Positions 25,839-33,083 of a DNA stretch of 64,000 bases are shown piece by piece. The stretch lies in the NCBI GenBank assembly GCA_016790575.1, contig JAEUOU010000018.1, forward strand, positions 1-64,000, written 5' to 3'. The stretch's first letter is position 1, and each line of letters starts with the position of its first letter. Under the pieces are notes generated by a model. It ran no database searches. It worked only from the letters and a program-made list of their open reading frames with translations, and was not told the DNA's origin. The stretch comes from Burkholderiaceae bacterium. GTDB taxonomy: Bacteria; Pseudomonadota; Gammaproteobacteria; Burkholderiales; Burkholderiaceae_C. The position numbers and the translations under genes are program-made.

Positions 25839-26636
25839 ATGATGCCGCCACCGATCGCCACCGCCGCTGGACGGACCTGGGTGCTCTTGCGGGGACTGAC
25901 GCGCGACAGCCGCCACTGGGGGCGTTTTGTCGGCGAACTGCAGGCCGCCTTTCCGCAGGACCGAATCGTCGCGCTGGATTTCGCTGGCAATGGCGCGCGG
26001 TACGCCGAGCGCAGCGCCATCCGGGTGGCGGACATGGTCGAGCAGGCGCGGGCCGGACTGAGTCACAAAGGCGTCCGGCAACCGGTGTACCTGCTGGCGC
26101 TGTCGCTGGGCGCGATGGTCGCCGTGGAGTGGGCCAGTCGCCATCGGGAAGAGGTGGCGGCGATGGTGCTGCTCAATACCAGTCTGCGTCCCTACAGCAC
26201 GTTCTTCCAGCGTTTGCGGCCCGCCAGCTACGGCCCCATCCTGGCCCGGATGGCGTTGCCCGCCACGCCGCTGGACTGGGAGCAGACCATCCTTCGGCTG
26301 ACCAGCAATCGTCCCGATAGGGCCATCTTGCCCCAATGGGCCGCCTGGCGGGCCGCCTGCCCGGTTCGTCGTTCGAACGCACTGCGGCAGCTATTGGCGG
26401 CGGCACGCTACCGGGCACCGGCGGGCCCGCTGCCCGTGCCGACCTTGGTGCTGGCGAGCGCTCGGGACCGCCTGGTCTCGGCCGAATGTTCCCGGACCCT
26501 CGCCCGTCACGGTCGCGCCGACTGTGTGCTGCACGACTGGGCCGGGCACGACCTGCCACTGGATGACGGACCCTGGGTCGTACGCCAGACGGCCCGCTGG
26601 CTCGCGGAAAAGGCCGGTTCGTCAGAAGCCATCTGA
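25839..26636 (+). CDS. Alpha/beta hydrolase
   Basis: A 265-residue alpha/beta hydrolase. The nucleophile elbow is LALSLGAMVA, the acid is likely in ASARDRLVS and the His in WAGHDLPLDDG. Directly follows the M14-like gene. Its 3' end overlaps the convergent 8-oxoguanine deaminase gene by 15 bp. Substrate unknown. Confidence 0.85.
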   Translation: MMPPPIATAAGRTWVLLRGLTRDSRHWGRFVGELQAAFPQDRIVALDFAGNGARYAERSAIRVADMVEQARAGLSHKGVRQPVYLLALSLGAMVAVEWASRHREEVAAMVLLNTSLRPYSTFFQRLRPASYGPILARMALPATPLDWEQTILRLTSNRPDRAILPQWAAWRAACPVRRSNALRQLLAAARYRAPAGPLPVPTLVLASARDRLVSAECSRTLARHGRADCVLHDWAGHDLPLDDGPWVVRQTARWLAEKAGSSEAI

Positions 26637-28079
26637 CTGCGCCAGCGTCACGGCCAGGCGGTTGTGGCGCTCGATCAGCGGGCCCAGATCCACGGTGGTG
26701 AGCCGACCCTCGCGCACCACCACCCGCCCGTTCACCACCGTCCAGGCGGCTTGCGGGCTGGCGCACAGCAGCAGCGCACCCACCGGGTCGTGCACCGCGC
26801 CGCCGGCAAAGGCCAGCGTGCGCAGGTCGAACAGCGCCAGGTCGGCGCACATCCCCGGCGCCAGGTGGCCGATGTCGCGCCGGCCCAGCACCTGCGCCCC
26901 GCCGCGGGTGGCCAGCGCCAGCGCGTCACGGGCGGTCATCTCGGCCGGGCCCAGGTCACAGCCGAAGAAGGTCTGACGCCGGCCATCCGCCGCGGTGCGG
27001 GTTTCCGGCGGCGCCAGCGCGCGTCCCACGCGGGCCAGCAGCAGGGCCTGCCGCGCCTCGTTGACCATGTGGGCGGCGTCGTTGCTGGCGCTGCCGTCCA
27101 CCCCCAGGCCCACCGGCACGCCCGCGTCGATCAGGCGGCGCACCGGCGCGATGCCGCTGGCCAGCCGCATGTTGCTGCAGGGGCAGTGCGCCACGCCGGT
27201 CCGGGTGGCGGCAAACAGGCTGATGCCGGCGTCGTCGAGCTTGACGCAGTGGGCGTGCCAGACGTCCTCGCCCAGCCAGCCCAGGTCCTGCGCGTATTCC
27301 GCGGGGGTGCAGTTGAAGCGCTCGCGGCTGTAGGCCAGGTCGTGGTCGTTTTCCGCCAGATGGGTGTGCAGCCGCACGCCATGGGCCCGCGCCAGCGCCG
27401 CCGACTCGCGCATCAGGTCGCGGCTGACCGAAAACGGCGAACACGGCGCCACCGCCACCTGCACCATGGCGCCGTGGCCCGCGTCGTGGTACGTCTCGAT
27501 CAGCCGCTGGGTGTCCTTCAGGATGAAGGCTTCGTCCTCGACCACCCGGTCCGGCGGCAGGCCGCCCTGGCTCTGGCCCACACTCATGCTTCCGCGGGTG
27601 GCGACAAAACGCATGCCGATGGCGCGCGCGGCCTCGATGCTGTCGTCCAGGCGGACGCCGTTGGGGTAGATGTACAGGTGGTCGCTGCTGGTGGTGCAGC
27701 CCGACAGCAGCAGCTCGGCCATCGCCACCTGGGTGCTCACCTGCACCATCTCGGGCGTCAGCCCGGCCCAGATCGGGTAGAGGCCGCGCAGCCAGGCAAA
27801 CAGCTCGGCGTCCTGCACACCGGGGATGGCGCGGGTCAGGCTCTGGAACATGTGGTGGTGGGTGTTCACCAGGCCAGGCAGCACCAGGTGGCCGCGGGCG
27901 TCGATCACCTCGGCGGCGCTTTGGCGCAGCGCGGGCGGCAACTCGGTTGCCGCGCCGAGCCATTCGATGCGATTGTGGCGAACGAATATTGAGGCGTTTC
28001 GCAGCTCCCGCCCTTTGGACGGTTCGGGGTGGTCGAACGTGGCGATGCAATCAGCGTTGTGGATCAGCAGGGTGGACAT
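26622..28079 (-). CDS. 8-oxoguanine deaminase
   Basis: A 485-residue amidohydrolase converting 8-oxoguanine to urate. Zinc motif GLVNTHHHMFQSLTRA, then LLLSGCTTSSDHLYIYPNG, APCSPFSVS, LHTHLAEN and the catalytic GLGVDGSASNDAAHM. These match the Pseudomonas aeruginosa Pa0142 type, as opposed to atrazine or cytosine deaminases. Start at MSTLLIHNAD, 31 bp from the divergent hyi start. The product is the substrate of PuuD encoded 14 kb away, so it links damaged-base salvage to the urate pathway. Confidence 0.88.
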   Translation of the reverse strand: MSTLLIHNADCIATFDHPEPSKGRELRNASIFVRHNRIEWLGAATELPPALRQSAAEVIDARGHLVLPGLVNTHHHMFQSLTRAIPGVQDAELFAWLRGLYPIWAGLTPEMVQVSTQVAMAELLLSGCTTSSDHLYIYPNGVRLDDSIEAARAIGMRFVATRGSMSVGQSQGGLPPDRVVEDEAFILKDTQRLIETYHDAGHGAMVQVAVAPCSPFSVSRDLMRESAALARAHGVRLHTHLAENDHDLAYSRERFNCTPAEYAQDLGWLGEDVWHAHCVKLDDAGISLFAATRTGVAHCPCSNMRLASGIAPVRRLIDAGVPVGLGVDGSASNDAAHMVNEARQALLLARVGRALAPPETRTAADGRRQTFFGCDLGPAEMTARDALALATRGGAQVLGRRDIGHLAPGMCADLALFDLRTLAFAGGAVHDPVGALLLCASPQAAWTVVNGRVVVREGRLTTVDLGPLIERHNRLAVTLAQSDGF

Positions 28080-28110
28080 GGCGAATGGAGGCTGCGCCAC
28101 AATGTGCGGC

Positions 28111-28935
28111 ATGTTCGCATTCTCAGCCAACCTCAGTACTTTGTTTGCCGATCGGCCGTTTCCTGAACGTTTTGCAGCTGCGCGGGTGGCGGGCTTCGAG
28201 GCCGTCGAGTGCCAGTTCCCCTACGACTGGGAGGCCGATCAGCTGGCGGCGCAGTTGCGGGCGCAGGGGCAAAAGATGGTGCTGCACAACCTGCCGGCCG
28301 GCAATTGGGCCGCAGGCGAGCGCGGTATTGCCTGCCATCCGGACCGGCTCGATGAATTTCGCGCCGGTGTCGAGTGCGCGATTCGGTATGCCAGGACGCT
28401 GGGAGTAACTCAGCTGAACTGCCTGGCTGGCGTTCTGCCCGACGGGATCGATCCGCGCGAAGCCGAGGAAACGCTGTGTGCCAACCTGTGCCACGCGGCA
28501 CGGACGCTTTCTGCGCACGGACTGCGTTTGCTGGTGGAGCCGATCAACCCGATTGACGTACCCCGCTTTTTTCTGGATCGGCCCTCGCGTGCGTTCGCCC
28601 TTGTTGCCGAACTGCGTGAACGGCACGGACTGGACAATCTGCTGGTGCAGTTTGACATCTACCATGCTCAGCGAACCGAAGGTGAGCTGGCCGCAACCCT
28701 GCAGCGGTGGCTTCCACTGATCGGCCATGTGCAGGTGGCTGACAATCCGGGCCGTGCGGAGCCCGGAAGCGGGGAGATCCGGTTCCCTTTCCTTTTCGAC
28801 TGGCTCGAGCGCATCGGCTACCAGGGCTATGTCGGATGTGAGTACTTTCCGGCCGACAAGGGTGACCGGGGTACCGAAGCCGGGCTTGCCTGGCTGGCCG
28901 GACATGGGCGCACAGCTGGCGGACGGCATTCATGA
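28111..28935 (+). CDS. hyi: Hydroxypyruvate isomerase
   Basis: A 274-residue TIM-barrel enzyme interconverting hydroxypyruvate and tartronate semialdehyde. Family start (MFAFSANLSTLFADRPFPERFAAARVAGFEAVECQFPYDW), LVEPINPIDVPRFFLD, QFDIYHAQRTEGEL and GHVQVADNPGRAEPGSGEI. An in-frame ATG at 28102 is an alternative start. The stop overlaps the glycerate kinase start (ATGA). Suggests use of glyoxylate released from ureidoglycolate; glyoxylate carboligase and tartronate semialdehyde reductase are not in the window. Confidence 0.93.
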   Translation: MFAFSANLSTLFADRPFPERFAAARVAGFEAVECQFPYDWEADQLAAQLRAQGQKMVLHNLPAGNWAAGERGIACHPDRLDEFRAGVECAIRYARTLGVTQLNCLAGVLPDGIDPREAEETLCANLCHAARTLSAHGLRLLVEPINPIDVPRFFLDRPSRAFALVAELRERHGLDNLLVQFDIYHAQRTEGELAATLQRWLPLIGHVQVADNPGRAEPGSGEIRFPFLFDWLERIGYQGYVGCEYFPADKGDRGTEAGLAWLAGHGRTAGGRHS

Positions 28936-30242
28936 CCAGATCGCCGCGGGAGCTGTTGCGACACCTGTTTGACATTGCGGTGGCGCGTGCTCTGCCGCTG
29001 CACATCTCGGCCGGCCATCTGCCTGCGCCGCCCACAGGCCGCACCTTGGTCCTGGGCGCCGGAAAGGCCGCTGCCGCCATGGCGCAAGCGGTCGAGACTT
29101 ATTGGCCGCCGAGGGCTCCGCTCTCCGGACTGGTCGTGACCCGGTATGGGCACACCCCAGCACGGCCCGATGGCATCGCCCAGCGTATCGAGGTGGTGGA
29201 GGCGGCGCATCCGGTTCCCGATGCGGCGGGACTGGACGCTGCGCGGCGCATTCTGTCGCTGACAAACGGTCTCACCGAGGACGATCTGGTGCTGTGTCTG
29301 ATCTCGGGCGGCGGGTCTGCACTGCTGACGCTGCCGTGTGACGGTCTGAGCCTTGCCGACAAGCAACGGATCAACCGCCAGTTGCTCGAATGCGGAGCTC
29401 ACATCGGCGAAATGAATACCGTGCGCAAGCACCTCTCGGGCATCAAGGGCGGGCGTCTGGCCGCAGCCTGCGCACCCGCCCGGGTCCTGACCTTGACCAT
29501 CAGCGACGTGCCGGGGGATGACGTGAGTGTGATTGCCAGCGGGCCGACGGTGGCTGACGCAACAAGCTGCGCCCAGGCGCTGGCTGTTTTGCGGCGATAC
29601 CGCATCGACGTACCGCCGGCCGTGCTGGCGCAACTGGAAACCGGTGCGCTTGAAACGCCCAAGCCGGGGGATCCCCGGCTCGCGCGCTGCGAGACCCGCC
29701 TGATGGCGACACCACAGCACAGTCTGGCCGCCGCCGCCGACGCCGCGCGCGCGATGGGTCTGCACGCCTACATCCTCAGTGACGAGATCGAAGGCGAGTC
29801 GCGCGAGGTGGGGAGGGTCCATGCGGCGCTGGCGCGGTCGACTGTGCTCGGGCGCAGCAGTTTCAAGGCGCCCTGCGTCATCCTCAGCGGTGGCGAGACC
29901 ACCGTGACCCTGAGCGCGCGTGTGCAAGGGCGGCCCAAGGGCCGGGGCGGACGCGCCGGCGAGTTCTGCATGGGCCTCGCACAGGCCTTGAACGGTCATC
30001 CCGACGTCTGGGCACTGGCGGCCGACACCGACGGCATAGACGGCGTGGAAGACAACGCTGGTGCGTTGGTCACACCGGATACCCTGACACGGGCGCAAGC
30101 GCGGGGACTTCAGCTTGCCGATTACCTGGACCGTCATGACGCCTACGGTTTCTTCGGCAGTCTGGAGGATCTGGTCATCACCGGGCCGACTTTTACCAAC
30201 GTCAACGACTTCCGGGCGATTTTCGTTGGGAGATCGCGCTGA
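28932..30242 (+). CDS. ttuD: Glycerate 2-kinase (MOFRL family)
   Basis: A 436-residue glycerate kinase of the DUF4147/MOFRL type. LVLGAGKAAAAMAQ, ISGGGSALL, KHLSGIKGGRLA, SGGETTVTL and the C-terminal AADTDGIDGVEDNAGALV and TGPTFTNVNDF are diagnostic. It phosphorylates glycerate made from glyoxylate via tartronate semialdehyde. Translationally coupled to hyi. Also called hydroxypyruvate reductase TtuD in older annotation. Confidence 0.9.
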   Translation: MTRSPRELLRHLFDIAVARALPLHISAGHLPAPPTGRTLVLGAGKAAAAMAQAVETYWPPRAPLSGLVVTRYGHTPARPDGIAQRIEVVEAAHPVPDAAGLDAARRILSLTNGLTEDDLVLCLISGGGSALLTLPCDGLSLADKQRINRQLLECGAHIGEMNTVRKHLSGIKGGRLAAACAPARVLTLTISDVPGDDVSVIASGPTVADATSCAQALAVLRRYRIDVPPAVLAQLETGALETPKPGDPRLARCETRLMATPQHSLAAAADAARAMGLHAYILSDEIEGESREVGRVHAALARSTVLGRSSFKAPCVILSGGETTVTLSARVQGRPKGRGGRAGEFCMGLAQALNGHPDVWALAADTDGIDGVEDNAGALVTPDTLTRAQARGLQLADYLDRHDAYGFFGSLEDLVITGPTFTNVNDFRAIFVGRSR

Positions 30243-30257
30243 ATTTACGTCGATTTA

Positions 30258-30301
30258 GCTATAATAAGTATAGCAACAAGCGACCTTTTTATGATGGGTA
30301 C
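30258..30301 (-). repeat. Dispersed repeat, copy 6
   Basis: The minus strand reads GTACCCATCATAAAAAGGTCG, then TTGCTATACTTATTATAGC. The distal part forms GCTATA-ATAAG-TATAGC. Lies 16 bp after the glycerate kinase stop. The rest of 30243-30511 holds only the FNR-like box. Confidence 0.8.
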
Positions 30302-30461
30302 AGCTCGAAAACGCAAAGAATTGCGGTAAATGCCATGCTCGGGGCATGCGGGGAAGTCGGCGGGGCGGGCGGCGGCGTGCCACACGGGCTGCACCCAGGC
30401 CTGACGGGCTTTCGCCCGTCCAACCCGGGGCGCGGCCGCTCCGATTCGACCTTGCGCTCGG

Positions 30462-30475
30462 TTGACGTGGGTCAA
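30462..30475. promoter_or_regulatory. FNR/CRP-type box
   Basis: TTGAC-GTGG-GTCAA, a perfect palindrome of the FNR/DNR type, 36 bp before the Crp/Fnr gene start. Suggests autoregulation or control by another Fnr-like protein. Confidence 0.65.
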
Positions 30476-30511
30476 AGCCGGTGCTCCGGTTGCGCGGCAC
30501 AGTGCGCAAAT

Positions 30512-31138
30512 ATGTTGACCTCTCCGACCTTCGATTCCTCTGTTGGCTTGCAAACGCTGCCGGCCGGGTCGCCCTTGCTCCGTCGGGGGGTGACCTTGGA
30601 CGAAGTCCTTCATGTCGAAGCCGGACGGGTGGCTTTGGGCCTGACCGAGGGCGACGAACTGGTTCACCAGCTGGGTGTGGTGCAGGGGCCGTTCTGGCTG
30701 GAGGCCACGGCGGCGGTGCTGGGGCTGCCCAGTGCCGTCGATGCGCGGGCCGAAAGCGCCGTGACGGTTCGCCGCGTTCCGCTGCGGGTCTTTGAAGCCC
30801 ATCTCAGTGCCATGCCGGCGCCCGCGCGGGCTGTGTTGCTGGATGTTGCGCGCGCACATCGCCAGCAGACCGAGCTGGCCGTCAGCCGATTGGCCAAAGA
30901 CGCCGAAGCGCGCTGCGCCGAATGGCTTTTGCGCCATGCCGAGCCGGTCGGTGAGCCTGGTTCGATGGCGGTTTTGCTGCGTGAGCGCAAGCGCATCATC
31001 GCAGCCCAGCTGGGTATTGCGCCCGAGACTTTCTCGCGTGTCTTGCGCCACCTTCGGGAGCAAAGCCTGATCAGTGGCTCCGGTCGGGTCGTCAACCTGG
31101 TCGACCCCAACGGGTTGCGGTCTCTGGCCGGAGTTTGA
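30512..31138 (+). CDS. Crp/Fnr-family regulator
   Basis: A 208-residue regulator. The N-terminal cupin-like sensor domain lacks obvious cAMP residues; the HTH is KRIIAAQLGIAPETFSRVLRHLREQSLI. Start ATG 30512. The reading frame stays open upstream and encodes RCSGCAAQC, reminiscent of the Fnr cysteine cluster, but that stretch overlaps the FNR-like box, so a longer protein is less likely. Regulon unknown. Confidence 0.85.
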   Translation: MLTSPTFDSSVGLQTLPAGSPLLRRGVTLDEVLHVEAGRVALGLTEGDELVHQLGVVQGPFWLEATAAVLGLPSAVDARAESAVTVRRVPLRVFEAHLSAMPAPARAVLLDVARAHRQQTELAVSRLAKDAEARCAEWLLRHAEPVGEPGSMAVLLRERKRIIAAQLGIAPETFSRVLRHLREQSLISGSGRVVNLVDPNGLRSLAGV

Positions 31139-31225
31139 GCCACCGCTGGTTTCGCCCGGCGAAAATTTTTTCCCAGGCAATTCGGTGCGCTAACTCCCCC
31201 ATTCGTCTGCCTGGGTCCGGGGCAC

Positions 31226-32359
31226 TCAGGTCGGGTGAAAACGGGCCGGCGAAAATGCGTCTGGGCTGACGCCGGACCGGGTGAGTACGCTGCTCAACGG
31301 CGTTCCGCGAATCAGGCAGGCCGCCAGATCGCTGGCCCCTGGGGCACTCTGAATGCCATAGCCCCCTTGACCTGCCAGCCAGAAGAAGCCTTCACATTGC
31401 GGATCGAACCCTATGACCATTTCGCCGTCCGGGGCGAAGGTGCGCAGGCCTGCCCACGTGCTGGTTGGCCGACGTATCGTCAGGCGGGTCGCTTCTTCGA
31501 TCCGGTAAATCGCGGTGGCAATGTCCATCTCATCGGGGGCCACATCGTGGGGCGTTGTCGGGTCGGCGTTCGCCGGCGAACCCAGCAGACGACCATGACC
31601 CGGCTTGATATACCAGCCTTCATCCATCGCGATCAGTGCAGGCCAGCGCGACGGCTCATCATCTGCCCCGGCCTCGAAGGTGAACGCGCTGCGTCGTCGC
31701 GGCTCCAAGCCGACAGGTCGGGCACCACAAAGGCGGGCGGTTTCGTCAGCCCACGCACCGGTGGCGTTGACAAGCAGTGGTGTGTCGATGCCCGAACCAT
31801 CGGCCAGCCGCAGGCGCCAGTTCCCGTTTGCCCGTGCCACCGATTCAATGCGGATGTCGGTGCGAACCTGGGCGCCGAGCCGCCGTGCGCCGCGCAGATA
31901 GCCCTGATGCAGCGCGTCAACATCCATATCCTGCGCACCCTGCTCCAGCAGGCCGCCAATCAACCTGTCCAGGCGCAGGCAGGGTGCAAGCTCCCATGCG
32001 GCCGCCGCGTCCAGCACCACCAGGTCGGGGCAGACTGCCGAGAGCTCGGCCAGAGAGTTCTTCAGCAGGATCTCCTGCCCCTGAAACGCCAGGTGCAGCG
32101 CGCCGCGCGGCGCCAGCAGGGGAACCTCGGCGAAGCCGTCGGGCGGCGAGCACAGGAATCCCCGACTGGCTCGCGTCAGCGCGCGCACGCCGGCGGGACC
32201 GTACGATTCGAGGTACAGGGCCGCCGAGCGGCCGGTCGTGTGATAGCCGCATTGGGTCTCTTGTTCCAGGATTGCCACGCGATGGAACCCTGCCAGCTGC
32301 CAGGCCAGCGAGGCGCCAGCGATCCCGCCGCCGAGAATGACGCAGTCGAATTCGGACAT
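31226..32359 (-). CDS. FAD-dependent D-amino-acid/D-arginine dehydrogenase-like oxidoreductase
   Basis: A 377-residue DAO-family flavoprotein. The dinucleotide motif is VILGGGIAGASLAWQLA at the N-terminus, with YHTTGRSAALYLESYG, LVNATGAWADETA and the C-terminal GLRTFAPDGEMVIGFDP and WLAGQGGYGIQSAPGAS. Strong general resemblance to D-arginine dehydrogenase. Start at MSEFDCVI. Divergent from the DsrE-like gene, 82 bp apart. Confidence 0.87.
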   Translation of the reverse strand: MSEFDCVILGGGIAGASLAWQLAGFHRVAILEQETQCGYHTTGRSAALYLESYGPAGVRALTRASRGFLCSPPDGFAEVPLLAPRGALHLAFQGQEILLKNSLAELSAVCPDLVVLDAAAAWELAPCLRLDRLIGGLLEQGAQDMDVDALHQGYLRGARRLGAQVRTDIRIESVARANGNWRLRLADGSGIDTPLLVNATGAWADETARLCGARPVGLEPRRRSAFTFEAGADDEPSRWPALIAMDEGWYIKPGHGRLLGSPANADPTTPHDVAPDEMDIATAIYRIEEATRLTIRRPTSTWAGLRTFAPDGEMVIGFDPQCEGFFWLAGQGGYGIQSAPGASDLAACLIRGTPLSSVLTRSGVSPDAFSPARFHPT

Positions 32360-32441
32360 GTGGGCATTTTCCCACGGGTCTACACTGCGGTCGGAGCGTG
32401 TGGCTGCGGCCATCGCATCCAGAAATGCAAGGAGCAAAACT

Positions 32442-32966
32442 GTGATTTCCACGATGAGCAGGCGAGCGGCGTTTGCGTTGGCCGCCGGTCTGGCGATGGG
32501 CGCAGGTGGCACCGCAGCCCAGGGTCGTCGCGTCCAGACTCCTTATGCCAGGCCCAAGGTGTTGTTTGATGTCTATCTCGACCACCCCGCCAAAATGGGC
32601 GCCGCCTTGTTCTGGCTACGGGCGTTCGTGAACCCGCTGACAGAGGCGCCCTACAGCTTTTTCCCGGAAGACATGAGTGTTGTGGTGCTGCTGCATGGTA
32701 CGGAAATCGTCACCGTGGCGCGCAAGAATGAAGATCGCTACCAGGAGGTCGTTCAGCGCATGCGAGCTTATGTTGAACAGGGCGTTCGCTTTCGTGTTTG
32801 TGGCCTCGCCTTGTCGGACTACGGCTATCAGGATGCCGACATGCAGTCCTTCATCGAGATTGCGCCGTCGGCAATGACCGAATTGGTGCATTGGCAGAAC
32901 CAAGGCTATGCGCTGATTGTTCCGCAGGTGACCGACAAACGGGTCGCGATCGAGGACATCCGATGA
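32442..32966 (+). CDS. Exported DsrE-fold protein
   Basis: A 174-residue protein with an N-terminal signal (MSRRAAFALAAGLAMGAGGTAAQ) and a DsrE/DsrF-like fold (KVLFDVYLDHPAKMGAALFWLRAF; SVVVLLHGTEIVTVARKN; FRVCGLALSDYGY). I chose the GTG at 32442 because AAGGAG lies 7 nt upstream; ATG 32454 is the alternative. A Cys in the position typical of sulfur-relay members (RVCG) is present. Function unknown. Confidence 0.72.
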   Translation: MISTMSRRAAFALAAGLAMGAGGTAAQGRRVQTPYARPKVLFDVYLDHPAKMGAALFWLRAFVNPLTEAPYSFFPEDMSVVVLLHGTEIVTVARKNEDRYQEVVQRMRAYVEQGVRFRVCGLALSDYGYQDADMQSFIEIAPSAMTELVHWQNQGYALIVPQVTDKRVAIEDIR

Positions 32967-33083
32967 CGATCCGTCATTACCTCGCTTAGTGGGGTGACCC
33001 CAGAAAAGTACAACACACAGACCTCCATTCGGGATGTTTCCCGGTAACCTAGGGTTCGTCCCTGTGTTTGTGGAGTGACTGTT

